DNA from: Chloroflexota bacterium
GTDB taxonomy: Bacteria > Chloroflexota > Anaerolineae > Caldilineales > Caldilineaceae
DNA: 64,000 nt
Reading direction: 5' to 3'
Assembly: GCA_016861025.1 (NCBI GenBank)
Contig: BOKO01000019.1
Coordinates: forward strand, 52,229 to 116,228
The notes below the pieces were generated by a model. It did no database searches. It had not been told where the DNA came from and worked only from the letters and a program-made list of their open reading frames with translations. Positions 34,135 to 42,453 of the stretch are shown here, in pieces; position 1 is the first letter of the stretch, and each line of letters begins with the position of its first letter. The translations under genes were made by a program, and so were the position numbers.

Positions 34135-35247
34135 TTACGCCACGCGATGGCGAGCTATGACTTCCTCATCCAGATCGACGCCCAGCCCGGGCTCCTGTGG
34201 AACCTCTACATAGCCATCCACCAAAGGAAAGCGCTGGCGCGTCAAGGTCTGACGCAGGGCGGATTGCTCGACACAGTATTCGAGCAGAGAGGCATTGGGC
34301 AGTGCAGCCAAAAAATGCAACGATGCAGCGATGCTGACCCCGGTCTTGTAGGAATGGTTGACGCAGAGTCGGCGTCGCTGTGCGGTCAGTCGCCCGATCT
34401 CAATGGCGCGGCTCACACCGCCGACGCGCGCCACGTCGGGTTGGAGCACATCGAGGCCAGCGTCGAGCAGCGCCTGAAACCCCTGAATCGTCGTCTCCTG
34501 CTCGCCGGCGGCGATGCGCAGCGGCGACGCCTGCACCAGGCGTGCGTACCCTTCGAGGTCGTCGGGATGCAGCGGCTCCTCCAGCCAGAAAGGACGAAAT
34601 TCGGCGAATTGATGGGCGCGACGAATCGCTGTGCTGGCATCGTAGCAGAGACCGGCATCGATCATCAGATCGACCGACTCACCTAGCCCGGCGCGCGCCT
34701 GGCGCACCAGTTCGATATCCAACGCCTCGCTTTGTCCCATCGGCCCCCAACCAAATTTCACCGCGGTGAAGCCCTGATCGACCAATCGCCGCGCCTGTTC
34801 ATAGGTGGCTGCGGGTGTATCGCCAAAGAGATTGGAGGCGTAGGCGCGCAGTCTGGTGTGAAAGGCGCCGCCGAGCAGCTGATAAACCGGCAAATTGAGC
34901 GCCTTGCCCATAATATCCCACAACGCCATGTCGATGCCGCTGATTGCCTGCTGCGCCGCACCGCCGCGGCCAAAGAAGATCGTGCCCTGATACATGCGTT
35001 CCCACACCACGGCGATGTCGAGCGGGTTTTGACCGATCACGCATTGGCGTAGCCCGCGCGCAATCGCGTGAGAAAGCGGCGCTTCAATGATTGCCTTCGC
35101 CACCATCGGCGAAGAATCGACTTCACCGACGCCGACAATGCCGGCGTCGGTGTGCACGCGCACGATCAACGTATCCTGGGTGCCGTCGCAGCGCTCGTCC
35201 ACGACGGGCAATTGCAGCCAGATCGCTTCCACATCGGTGATTTTCAT
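34135..35247 (-). CDS. Enolase-superfamily (mandelate racemase/muconate lactonizing) enzyme
   Basis: A member of the MR/MLE enolase superfamily, probably an acid-sugar dehydratase or racemase. It has the capping domain, then the barrel with a catalytic Lys motif (FTAVKFGWGP), three metal ligands (DAGLCYD, WLEEPLHPDD, AAGEQET) and the PDVARVGG and NHSYKTG segments, the last with the general base His. The substrate cannot be assigned. I chose ATG 35247 (MKITDVEA), the family's usual beginning; ATG 35265 would add METMRP. It is divergent from a LacI regulator, which may control it. Confidence 0.85.
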   Translation of the reverse strand: MKITDVEAIWLQLPVVDERCDGTQDTLIVRVHTDAGIVGVGEVDSSPMVAKAIIEAPLSHAIARGLRQCVIGQNPLDIAVVWERMYQGTIFFGRGGAAQQAISGIDMALWDIMGKALNLPVYQLLGGAFHTRLRAYASNLFGDTPAATYEQARRLVDQGFTAVKFGWGPMGQSEALDIELVRQARAGLGESVDLMIDAGLCYDASTAIRRAHQFAEFRPFWLEEPLHPDDLEGYARLVQASPLRIAAGEQETTIQGFQALLDAGLDVLQPDVARVGGVSRAIEIGRLTAQRRRLCVNHSYKTGVSIAASLHFLAALPNASLLEYCVEQSALRQTLTRQRFPLVDGYVEVPQEPGLGVDLDEEVIARHRVA

Positions 35248-35310
35248 CGGTCGCATCGTCTCCAATTCGTTTTCCTGATCGTCAGGCGCATATCAACATC
35301 GACTATGTTG

Positions 35311-35366
35311 TGTGCTGCGTGTTTCTTGTTGCTGACTGTTTGACGCAGCACGCAACACGCAGCACA
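35311..35366. repeat. Intergenic inverted repeat, AACACGCAGCAC type
   Basis: Arms 35311-35323 and 35354-35366 are reverse complements (core GTGCTGCGTGTT / AACACGCAGCAC). Further partial copies of the same word, such as ACGCAGCACGCAACAC, lie between them. A related element lies between the RT and cas1 genes at 57213-57287. It sits in the 395-bp gap between the divergent enolase-family and lacI genes; the rest of that gap holds a dispersed repeat copy and the lacI promoter. Confidence 0.65.
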
Positions 35367-35470
35367 AAGGAACAAGACCATTATATCAAGAGGTGCATCG
35401 CAACACCCTTTAAGTACGCAAACGAGTAAATTTTGGCTCGTGGATGGGGTGTAATTCATGGACGCCGATC

Positions 35471-35494
35471 GTAGGTCATCGCTTCCGACGTGAC
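35471..35494 (+). repeat. Diverged copy of the 24-bp dispersed repeat
   Basis: It matches the 24-bp arm found at 52765-52788 except for two bases (35483 and 35488). The other copies all lie in the CRISPR island at 50-53 kb, so this is the only one outside it. Confidence 0.6.
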
Positions 35495-35566
35495 ATGGCG
35501 CTTCGTTATGCCGGAGAGCGGTGGCCTGTATCCGTCCCAGGGGAAAATAGCCCATCAGGACGGCGC

Positions 35567-35609
35567 TTGACAGCCTGGATCAACCTCTGTATACTGCACA
35601 CGTGTGCAG
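35567..35609 (+). promoter_or_regulatory. lacI promoter with overlapping palindromic operator
   Basis: TTGACA (35567-35572), a 17-bp spacer and TATACT (35590-35595) form a near-consensus sigma-70 promoter. The perfect 16-bp palindrome CTGCACACGTGTGCAG (35594-35609) overlaps the last two bases of the -10 box and covers the start site. A LacI-type repressor bound there would block transcription. It lies 34 bp upstream of a LacI-family start codon, so autoregulation is likely. Confidence 0.82.
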
Positions 35610-35642
35610 GGACTCTGCATCAACAAGATTTTTGAGGAGAAT

Positions 35643-36728
35643 ATGGCGGCGCAAACGAATGACCCAAAGACCCAACGCAGACCGGTGTCGATCCAGGACA
35701 TTGCGGAAGCGGCTGGCGTCTCCCATTCAACCGTCTCGCGTGCACTGCACAACAGCGAGCTGATCAGCCGTGAAGTGCGCCAGCGCATTCAGCATCTCGC
35801 TCAGGAGATGGGCTACACGCCGAATGCAGTTGCGCAAAGCCTGAAAGGTCGGCGCACCAACACAGTGGGGCTGGTGATCACATCGATCTCCGATCCATTT
35901 CTCGGGCGCGTCGTGCGCGGCATCGAGGATGTGGCGCAGGCAGCCCGCGTCAGCGTGTTTCTAAGCATTTCTTACAACGACCCCGACCGTGAAATGGAAA
36001 TCATCAAGACCTTTCAACGGCGTCGCGTCGATGGCGTGATCAGCTCGGCTACGCAACTCTATGGACCTTACATCGAGCAACTGGTGCAACTCAACATTCC
36101 TCTGGTGATGATCAATCAGCAGGCCGAAAACGTTGCCGAACAATTGCATTTCGTCGATTCGGACGATTATGCAGGCGCCCGGCAGGCGGTTGAACACTTG
36201 CTGGCGTTGGGTCATACGCGCATCGGCTATCTTGGCGTCGGCAACCGCACAGTATCGAACCAACGAAGACTGAAAGGGTATCGAGATACGCTGGCTGCCG
36301 CCGGCATTCGTCACAAAGAAGAATGGGTCAAATCACCGCCGTCACCCTATCATTCGCATTCAGACGATGTCTACATCGGACAGACGATGCTGCCAGCGTT
36401 GTTGGCGGCTGGCGTGACCGCCGTATTCTGCTACAACGATATGATTGCCGTTGGCGTGCTGATGAAATGCCGCGAACTGGCGATCAGTGTGCCGAAGCAA
36501 CTGAGTGTGGTGGGCTATGACGATGTAGAGATCGCAGCCTATGTAACGCCGCCACTCACTACGGTTCATCAGCCAAAGCTACGTCTTGGCGAAATTGCCA
36601 TGCAGATGCTGCTCGACCTGCTCGATGGCTGTCCCGTGCAAAATCAGGTGTTGCCCACCGAACTGGTTGTGCGCGCCAGCAGCAGCAAACCGGCAGGCAA
36701 CGGCGCGACCGACACAGATACTATGTGA
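35643..36728 (+). CDS. LacI-family transcriptional regulator
   Basis: A 361-residue LacI/GalR regulator. The N-terminal HTH is VSIQDIAEAAGVSHSTVSRALHNSELISREVRQRI, with the hinge helix in NAVAQSLKGRRTNTVGLVI. A periplasmic-binding-protein-like sensor follows (about 65-340), with typical FCYNDMIAVGVLMKCRELAISVPKQLSVVGYDDVEIA. The ligand is unknown. I chose ATG 35643 (MAAQTND) with GAGGAGAAT directly upstream; an in-frame ATG at 35604 falls within the operator palindrome. Likely targets are its own promoter and perhaps the divergent enolase-family gene. Confidence 0.92.
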   Translation: MAAQTNDPKTQRRPVSIQDIAEAAGVSHSTVSRALHNSELISREVRQRIQHLAQEMGYTPNAVAQSLKGRRTNTVGLVITSISDPFLGRVVRGIEDVAQAARVSVFLSISYNDPDREMEIIKTFQRRRVDGVISSATQLYGPYIEQLVQLNIPLVMINQQAENVAEQLHFVDSDDYAGARQAVEHLLALGHTRIGYLGVGNRTVSNQRRLKGYRDTLAAAGIRHKEEWVKSPPSPYHSHSDDVYIGQTMLPALLAAGVTAVFCYNDMIAVGVLMKCRELAISVPKQLSVVGYDDVEIAAYVTPPLTTVHQPKLRLGEIAMQMLLDLLDGCPVQNQVLPTELVVRASSSKPAGNGATDTDTM

Positions 36729-36790
36729 CCAAACAACAACCAGGCGTTGCGTCGCCGACAGGCGACACAATGTTTCACGCCTGTCAACAT

Positions 36791-36819
36791 TTCACAACAT
36801 CCGGCTATTGTGCTACACT
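36791..36819 (+). promoter_or_regulatory. Promoter of tRNA-Lys
   Basis: TTCACA (36791-36796), a 17-bp spacer and TACACT (36814-36819) lie 15 bp before the mature tRNA 5' end. Spacing and sequence fit a sigma-70 promoter. Confidence 0.65.
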
Positions 36820-36834
36820 TTTTATATCAAGATT

Positions 36835-36915
<81 letters not shown>

Positions 36916-36937
36916 CGAGGTGGTATACCGCAATTGT

Positions 36938-36974
36938 AAACCCGTGTCACTTGTGAGTAAGGGCGCGGGTTTTT
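36938..36974 (+). terminator. Probable terminator after tRNA-Lys
   Basis: AAACCCG (36938-36944) pairs with CGGGTTT (36966-36972), with additional G-U and G-C pairs inside, and runs into TTTTT. It lies 30 bp after the tRNA. The remainder of the 364-bp gap to the CRISPR operon shows no gene. Confidence 0.6.
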
Positions 36975-37005
36975 CGTTGTGCAACAATGCCCCATCCTAG
37001 CTATT

Positions 37006-37033
37006 TTGCAAGCGCAGCAAAGTGCTGTATCAT
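37006..37033 (+). promoter_or_regulatory. Possible promoter of the CRISPR interference operon
   Basis: TTGCAA (37006-37011), 16 bp, then TATCAT (37028-37033). It is the best sigma-70-like match between the tRNA terminator and the first gene. It would give a 5' leader of about 230 nt, which is long, so the assignment is tentative. Confidence 0.35.
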
Positions 37034-37271
37034 GCAGGCCAACGCCGAAAGCAATTCCACTCGAGCAACAACTCTCGGTGCGCGATTGAAAAAACAGCGC
37101 CTGGCTTGATGTTCCAACTGCACCCTCACGCTGTCCGCAAGAAAACGGGTGCACCCTATGTTGACCTCCTCCAGGTGTGGGTTGCATAACGTACATGCGC
37201 GGCGCGCCGCCTTATCGAGAGGTGAGCGACGCCGCTGCCCTCAACCATTCAGGATAGAAATAACAGCCGCT

Positions 37272-38417
37272 ATGAGCACAATCCCAGAAGACCTGAAAAG
37301 TCAACATCTCTTCGTCCTGGTGGGCGGCAACCCACTGCCCAATGTAGTGGCGATTCGTCTGCTGCTTCGTGAAAACGGGCACGTCTATCTCGTGCACACC
37401 GCGCAGACGAACAAGATCGCCGACCGCATCTGCCAGTCAGCCGGGCTGGTGCTGGGGCAGACTGCCACCAAACTGCTCGTTGATGATGGCAACGCCGCGG
37501 AAATGCGCACCAAAGTGCTGCGCCAGGCTGCTCAGAAAAGTAGCATCGGTCTCAACTACACGGGCGGCACAAAGCACATGGCGCTGCACGTCTTCCAGGG
37601 GCTGATCGCCGCCAACCCACGCCTGACGTTGAGTTATCTCGACGCCGAAACGCTGAGCATGCGCATCGAGCAAAGCGACGGCGCCACGCGCAGCTTTGCG
37701 ACCGGGCTGGCGGTGTCGTTGCGTTTCCAGGAGCTGCTGGCGCTGCATGGCCGCACTGCCTCCGCCATCGAGACCGACCTGCTCTGGCCAGAAGTCTATC
37801 CCGACCTGCCACGCGTGCCCTACGATAAATGGCGCGACTGGTGGGGCAGCGCCAGTCGCGGCATGGGAGGACGCACTGCCGAGATTGTGTTGCCGACCGA
37901 CCCTGCCTTCGAGCCGCTGCGCTCGCACTGGGGCGACGCCGTCACCGTCGGCGACCTGGCAAAACACTGGCGCACTGACGCAGGGACGCTCGCCAAATGG
38001 TTTGGCGAGGCAGGGCTGGAGTCATATGTGCTCTGGTCGGTGCGCCGGGTGGCGGCGGATGCGCAGCTTGGCGAGACGGCAAAGAATGTCAGACTCAACG
38101 AAATTGACTTCGAGTTTGATGTGATGGCGATGCGCGGTTATCAACTTTTTGCCATCTCCTGCGCTAACAGCAAGGACAAAAGCACGATCAAGCTCAAGCT
38201 GATGGAAGCTTACGTGCGGGCGCGCCAGATGGGCGGCGATGAGGCGCGTGTGGCGGTGGTCTGCCGTGCACCCGCCAACGATCTGCTGAGTTCACCCCGC
38301 AAAATCGAACAGGAACTGACAGAGCAGCTCGGCGCTGAAGGCAAAATCCGGGTCTTTGGCGCTGAACATCTTGCGCAACTATCGACTCATCTTTTGAACT
38401 GGTTCACTGCCAAATAG
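37272..38417 (+). CDS. CARF-domain nuclease-like effector (Card1/Can2-like)
   Basis: A 381-residue protein whose N-terminal half is a CARF sensor for cyclic oligoadenylate. It opens HLFVLVGGNPLPNVVAIRLLL and has the ligand-loop motif NYTGGTKHM (residues 95-103). The C-terminal half resembles the DUF1887 PD-(D/E)xK domain of Card1/Can2: GLESYVLWSV, then FEFDVMAM (Asp283) and FAISCANSKDK. The usual (E/S)xK here reads SCA (296-298), with Lys only at 301 and 303, so catalysis is uncertain. The family degrades single-stranded DNA/RNA or nicks DNA when activated. ATG 37272 (MSTIPED) is preferred over the longer frame at 37149. It is the first gene of the III-D operon. Confidence 0.8.
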   Translation: MSTIPEDLKSQHLFVLVGGNPLPNVVAIRLLLRENGHVYLVHTAQTNKIADRICQSAGLVLGQTATKLLVDDGNAAEMRTKVLRQAAQKSSIGLNYTGGTKHMALHVFQGLIAANPRLTLSYLDAETLSMRIEQSDGATRSFATGLAVSLRFQELLALHGRTASAIETDLLWPEVYPDLPRVPYDKWRDWWGSASRGMGGRTAEIVLPTDPAFEPLRSHWGDAVTVGDLAKHWRTDAGTLAKWFGEAGLESYVLWSVRRVAADAQLGETAKNVRLNEIDFEFDVMAMRGYQLFAISCANSKDKSTIKLKLMEAYVRARQMGGDEARVAVVCRAPANDLLSSPRKIEQELTEQLGAEGKIRVFGAEHLAQLSTHLLNWFTAK

Positions 38418-38435
38418 ACCGAACAGGAGGTGTGT

Positions 38436-40100
38436 ATGGGCAACCGGCCGCGCCCGCTTGTGCTGACCATCGTCGACACCACGGGCATTCAGGAGTACAT
38501 CTTTGGCAGCAACAAGCTGCAACACAGCATCGGTGCGTCCTATCTTGTGCACTGGGCTACGAACGGCGCGGTGTATGAAACGCTGCACCAGCTTGAGGGC
38601 GGCGCACGCGCGACGAACGTGCGTCTGGATGGCGTCATCGAGCAAGACAGGCAGCTGGGCGCAGGCGGCGTTGCGGCGGAACTGCTCTATTCCGGCGGCG
38701 GCAACGCTGTCATCCTCTTCCGCGACCTGCCGCTGGCGCAGACATTCACGCGGCGCCTTACCCGTCTGCTGCTGGATAAAGCGCCCGGTCTGCAGGTGGT
38801 CGTGGTGCATCATCCGGTGACGGATGCCGCGGCGGTGCTCGCCGATGCAGTGCAGAGCGCCATGCAGCGCATGGCGAAAAAGAAGCAGCAACGTCGCCAC
38901 TCGATGCCGCTGTTGGGATTGGGCGTCACCGCGATGTGCGGCTACACGGGTATGCCGGCAGTTGCCGAAGATGCCGAAGATAAGGATCGTCGGTTGATTT
39001 CAGCGGAGATTCAGGCAAAGAACGCCATCCTCAACGACGCCGAACAACGACTGCGTGCGGACGTGCAGGATCAACTCCGCGATGCAAAGCTGTGGTTCAT
39101 CCGTGATTTTGACGATCTCGGCAGCAAGGGTGAATCGAGCTACATGGCGGTCGTGTACATCGACGGCAACGGGATGGGCAAACGCGTGGAGGCGCTCGCC
39201 AGCCATCACGCCGGCAGCGATGACGACTATATCATCGCCATGCGCAATTTTGCCGCTTCCATCCAGACAGCCGCCCGCGTTGCCTTACGCGATGCAGTGC
39301 GAACTCTCCAGATGGCAATCCGTGAAGAACAAGGGCAGGAGCGCATCGGCGGCGTCATCCCCATCAAAGGCAAGCGCCTACCCTTTCGCCCGATCGTTTT
39401 CGGCGGCGATGACGCCACCTTTGTCTGCGATGGGCGGCTGGGGCTGACGCTGGCGGAGCTATATCTGCGCGCCATGGAGCAGAAACTCTCCGATGGTGAG
39501 ACGCTCTACGCGCGCGCGGGCGTGGCGGTGGTCAAGAGCCACTATCCCTTCTCGCGCGCCTACGAGCTGGCGGAGGAGCTGGCGAAATCCGCCAAAACTT
39601 TCATTCAAGAGCACCAGGCGAAATTTGGCGAGTCCAGATTGTCGGCGCTGGACTGGCACTTTGGCGTCAACGGCGTGGTGCTGGGTCTCAAGGAGCTGCG
39701 CGCCCGCGACTATCACTGCGCCGGCGCCGACGCTGGCGCACTGACGATGCGCCCAGTGCTGGTCAACGACGCAGCCCTCTCTGCATCCGCCCGCCCCTGG
39801 CGCACCTGGGACACCTTCACCAAGATCATCGATGTCTTCCGCGACCCGAACGGCGACTGGGCGCAAAGCCGCAACAAGCTGAAAAAGCTGCGCGAGACGC
39901 TGCGCGAGGGGCCGGAGGCGACAGAGCAGTTCTTGCAGATCGCTGCGCCCGGCAAGCGTCTGTACGAAGTTCCCGGAAATCTCGGCAGCGCTGAGACCGG
40001 CTGGATCGTCGGCGAGCGCTCGACTTGTTTCGACGCGGTGGAGGCGCTGGATTTCTACATACCGCTGGTGGAAGCCACCGCGCCAGGAGGTGAAGAATGA
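38436..40100 (+). CDS. cas10: Cas10, HD-less, with intact GGDD cyclase site
   Basis: A 554-residue large subunit of the type III effector complex. It begins LVLTIVDTTGIQEYIFGSNKLQHSIGAS, typical of the Cmr2/Cas10 first palm, without the usual N-terminal HD nuclease domain. The first palm has VYIDGNGMG (about residue 243). The second palm has the cyclase motif FGGDDATF (GGDD at 323-326), which makes cyclic oligoadenylate from ATP. A small zinc-finger-like remnant, AMCGYTGMPA, lies near 168. The helical C-terminus resembles domain D4. AGGAGG lies 5 nt before ATG 38436. The lack of HD fits subtypes III-C/III-D and implies signalling rather than DNA cleavage. It is followed by an ATGA overlap with the next gene. 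Confidence 0.93.
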   Translation: MGNRPRPLVLTIVDTTGIQEYIFGSNKLQHSIGASYLVHWATNGAVYETLHQLEGGARATNVRLDGVIEQDRQLGAGGVAAELLYSGGGNAVILFRDLPLAQTFTRRLTRLLLDKAPGLQVVVVHHPVTDAAAVLADAVQSAMQRMAKKKQQRRHSMPLLGLGVTAMCGYTGMPAVAEDAEDKDRRLISAEIQAKNAILNDAEQRLRADVQDQLRDAKLWFIRDFDDLGSKGESSYMAVVYIDGNGMGKRVEALASHHAGSDDDYIIAMRNFAASIQTAARVALRDAVRTLQMAIREEQGQERIGGVIPIKGKRLPFRPIVFGGDDATFVCDGRLGLTLAELYLRAMEQKLSDGETLYARAGVAVVKSHYPFSRAYELAEELAKSAKTFIQEHQAKFGESRLSALDWHFGVNGVVLGLKELRARDYHCAGADAGALTMRPVLVNDAALSASARPWRTWDTFTKIIDVFRDPNGDWAQSRNKLKKLRETLREGPEATEQFLQIAAPGKRLYEVPGNLGSAETGWIVGERSTCFDAVEALDFYIPLVEATAPGGEE

Positions 40101-40801
40101 TTGACCTGAAGCTGAAGATCACGTTGCTGAGCGACACAACCTTTGGGCGCGGCGACGGCGTTGCCGGTCTGGTCGACGCCGAGGTGCAGCACGACGCCGC
40201 CGGTTGCCCGTTTCTGTTGGGACGCACGATCAAAGGCATGTTGCGCGAGGAGTGCGTCAATCTTCTCTACGCGCTCGAACAGGCGACGCCCGCTGCGTCA
40301 GCGCGTTGGGGGAAGGTGGTCACTGCCTTGCTGGGCGCGCCGGGCAGCGCTGAACGCAACCGCGCCGCGCTGATCGTCGATGACGCCATGCTCGCCGCCG
40401 ACCTGCGCCGCGCCATCGCCTGGCAGGTGGCGAACGGCGGACTGCGTCGCGATGAAGTGCTTAACGGCTTCACGGCAATTCGCCAGCAGACCGCCGTCGA
40501 CGCCGAGAGCGGCGCCCCGCGCGACGAGACCCTGCGCGCCGCACGCGTGATTTTGCGCGATACGGTCTTCTGGGCGGCGCTGCACATCGACGAACGCCGG
40601 CTGCGCGCACAAGATGTTTCCAGCACGGATGCGTTGATGCTGCTGGCGGCAGTGGTCAGTGGCTGGCGGCGCGCCGGCGCCAGCCGCAACCGTGGCCGCG
40701 GCGAGATTGCGGCCGCGCTCTTTGAGACGGGCGCCGCAGGCGCGGTCGAGTGCACCCAGAAGTATCTCGGCGCCTTTGCTGCGGAGGTGATGCCATCATG
40801 A
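40097..40801 (+). CDS. Cas7-type RAMP (Csm3-like backbone subunit)
   Basis: A 234-residue RAMP protein. The N-terminus LKLKITLLSDTTFGRGDGVAGLVDAEVQHD, followed by GCPFLLGRTIKGMLREE, matches the Csm3/Cmr4-type Cas7 fold. The Asp in GLVDAEV is a candidate for the target-RNA cleaving residue. A glycine-rich loop, GASRNRGRGEI, lies near residue 215. Such subunits polymerise on the crRNA and cut target RNA at 6-nt steps. Start and stop overlap its neighbours by 4 nt on both sides (ATGA), so it is translationally coupled within the operon. Confidence 0.85.
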   Translation: MIDLKLKITLLSDTTFGRGDGVAGLVDAEVQHDAAGCPFLLGRTIKGMLREECVNLLYALEQATPAASARWGKVVTALLGAPGSAERNRAALIVDDAMLAADLRRAIAWQVANGGLRRDEVLNGFTAIRQQTAVDAESGAPRDETLRAARVILRDTVFWAALHIDERRLRAQDVSSTDALMLLAAVVSGWRRAGASRNRGRGEIAAALFETGAAGAVECTQKYLGAFAAEVMPS

Positions 40802-42453
40802 ACGCCATCGAATTTCTGCTGACAACGCTTTCACCGGTGCTGGTCACCAGACCGGGCGGCGGCGATCCCAACAGCGAGTCGTCGCTCGCCTACATTCCGG
40901 GCAGCGCCATCCGCGGCCTGTTGGCGTCCCGCTGGCTGGCTGACCACCCCGGCGTCGATGCGGCAGCCGACCCCACGTTTCGTCGCCTGTTTCTGGACGG
41001 CGGCGTGCGCTATCTGAACGCCTATCCGGCGTTGCCCAACGGCACGCGCATGTTGCCGACGCCGCGCTCGTGGCGCGTGGACAAAGGGGATAGCGACGAA
41101 ACGCATATCGTCGACTTTGCCTTGACCGACGACGTCCGGCAGTCAGCTTCTCCGCAACCCACCTGGCAGTCGCCGGGCGCTGCGTTCTGCACTGTGTTCG
41201 CTCACCTTCACGAGGAGAAATCGCTCTGGCAGTTCCACGCGTACACCTCCACGCCGCGGCAGTCCATCGCCATCCACACGGCGCGCGTCGACCGCCAAAA
41301 GGTCACCAGCAATGCGACGGTTTTTCGCTACGATGCACTGGCTGCCGGGCAGACCTTCGCCAGCGTCATCGTTGCCGACGACCCGGCGGATCTGATCGTG
41401 TGCCAGCGCCTGTTGCCGCAGGATGGGCTGGTCAGGCTGGGGCGGTCGCAGAACACTGGCTACGGGCTGGTGCGGATCAGCTATCCGCCTGACGAGCGCG
41501 GTGAGCCGCAGACCGCGCCGCGCCAGCATTGGCGTGAATGGACGCCGCCGATTGCCGACGCCGGGGAGAGCATTCCACAGCCGACGCGCCTGGTTGTAAC
41601 GCTGCTCAGCGACGCCATCGTGCGCGATCCCCTGACCGGCGCCGAGACCGACGACATCACGGCGGCGATCTACGCGCCCGCTGAAACACCGGTCAAACCA
41701 ATCGACGCCTTCGTGCGCACCGAGGTGGTCGGCGGCTTCAACCGACGCTGGAATCTGCCGCTGCCGCAGGCGACCGCCATCGGCGCGGGCAGCGTCTTCG
41801 TGTTTGACTATGACGAGGCGTTGCAGCATCGGCTGGATCGCCTGGCAGAACAAGGGATCGGCGAGCGCCGCGCCGAGGGCTTCGGGCGCATAGCGATCAA
41901 CTGGCAGATGGGCGAGGAGCTGGCACGCGCTGACGCCGAACACCAGCCGGCGGCGTCCGGCGATGTTGCGTTGACGGGCGAGGAGGCGATGGCAGCGCAG
42001 CAACTCGCCACGCGCATCCTGCGCAACCGGCTGGATGACAAGCTGCGTGCGGCGATCAACGAGAACGCAATCACGCACAACGGCATCCGCAAGGCGCAAC
42101 TCTCGCGACTGCGCGTGATCGTGCAGCGCGCCCAGTCTGCCAGCCGCACGGCGCAGACCGCACCAGCCGCCATTCCTGAGCTGAAGACGTTTCTGGGCGA
42201 TCTCAAGAAGCCGGCGCGCGACCAACTGCTGAAGGCGCGCGTCGGGGGCGCCCCTTTACTCAACTGGCTGAACGATCTGGCAGACAAACCGTCGACTGTC
42301 GTTGACAGGCTGAATGCTCAACACATGCAAGTGACCATCGGCAAGCAGACTGCGACCTTCACCGACGCGTTGCAGGTCGAGTATGCGCTGCGTCTGATCG
42401 ATGGCGTGTTGCTGCTGGCGGCGAAACGCGCCGGGGAGGGATACCATGGCTGA
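40798..42453 (+). CDS. csx10: Csx10 (Cas5-like RAMP) with long helical C-terminus
   Basis: A 551-residue RAMP of the Csx10 type, the III-D subunit expected to hold the crRNA 5' tag. The start, MNAIEFLLTTLSPVLVTR...LAYIPGSAIRGLLASRWL, is characteristic. Another RAMP segment follows (about 265-385), ending with the glycine-rich RRAEGFGRI. From about residue 400 onward the sequence is mostly helical and charged (LATRILRNRLDDKLRAAINE...). It is not typical RAMP and could be a fused small subunit (Cas11), as in some III-D systems; that is inference. It overlaps both neighbours. Confidence 0.82.
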   Translation: MNAIEFLLTTLSPVLVTRPGGGDPNSESSLAYIPGSAIRGLLASRWLADHPGVDAAADPTFRRLFLDGGVRYLNAYPALPNGTRMLPTPRSWRVDKGDSDETHIVDFALTDDVRQSASPQPTWQSPGAAFCTVFAHLHEEKSLWQFHAYTSTPRQSIAIHTARVDRQKVTSNATVFRYDALAAGQTFASVIVADDPADLIVCQRLLPQDGLVRLGRSQNTGYGLVRISYPPDERGEPQTAPRQHWREWTPPIADAGESIPQPTRLVVTLLSDAIVRDPLTGAETDDITAAIYAPAETPVKPIDAFVRTEVVGGFNRRWNLPLPQATAIGAGSVFVFDYDEALQHRLDRLAEQGIGERRAEGFGRIAINWQMGEELARADAEHQPAASGDVALTGEEAMAAQQLATRILRNRLDDKLRAAINENAITHNGIRKAQLSRLRVIVQRAQSASRTAQTAPAAIPELKTFLGDLKKPARDQLLKARVGGAPLLNWLNDLADKPSTVVDRLNAQHMQVTIGKQTATFTDALQVEYALRLIDGVLLLAAKRAGEGYHG

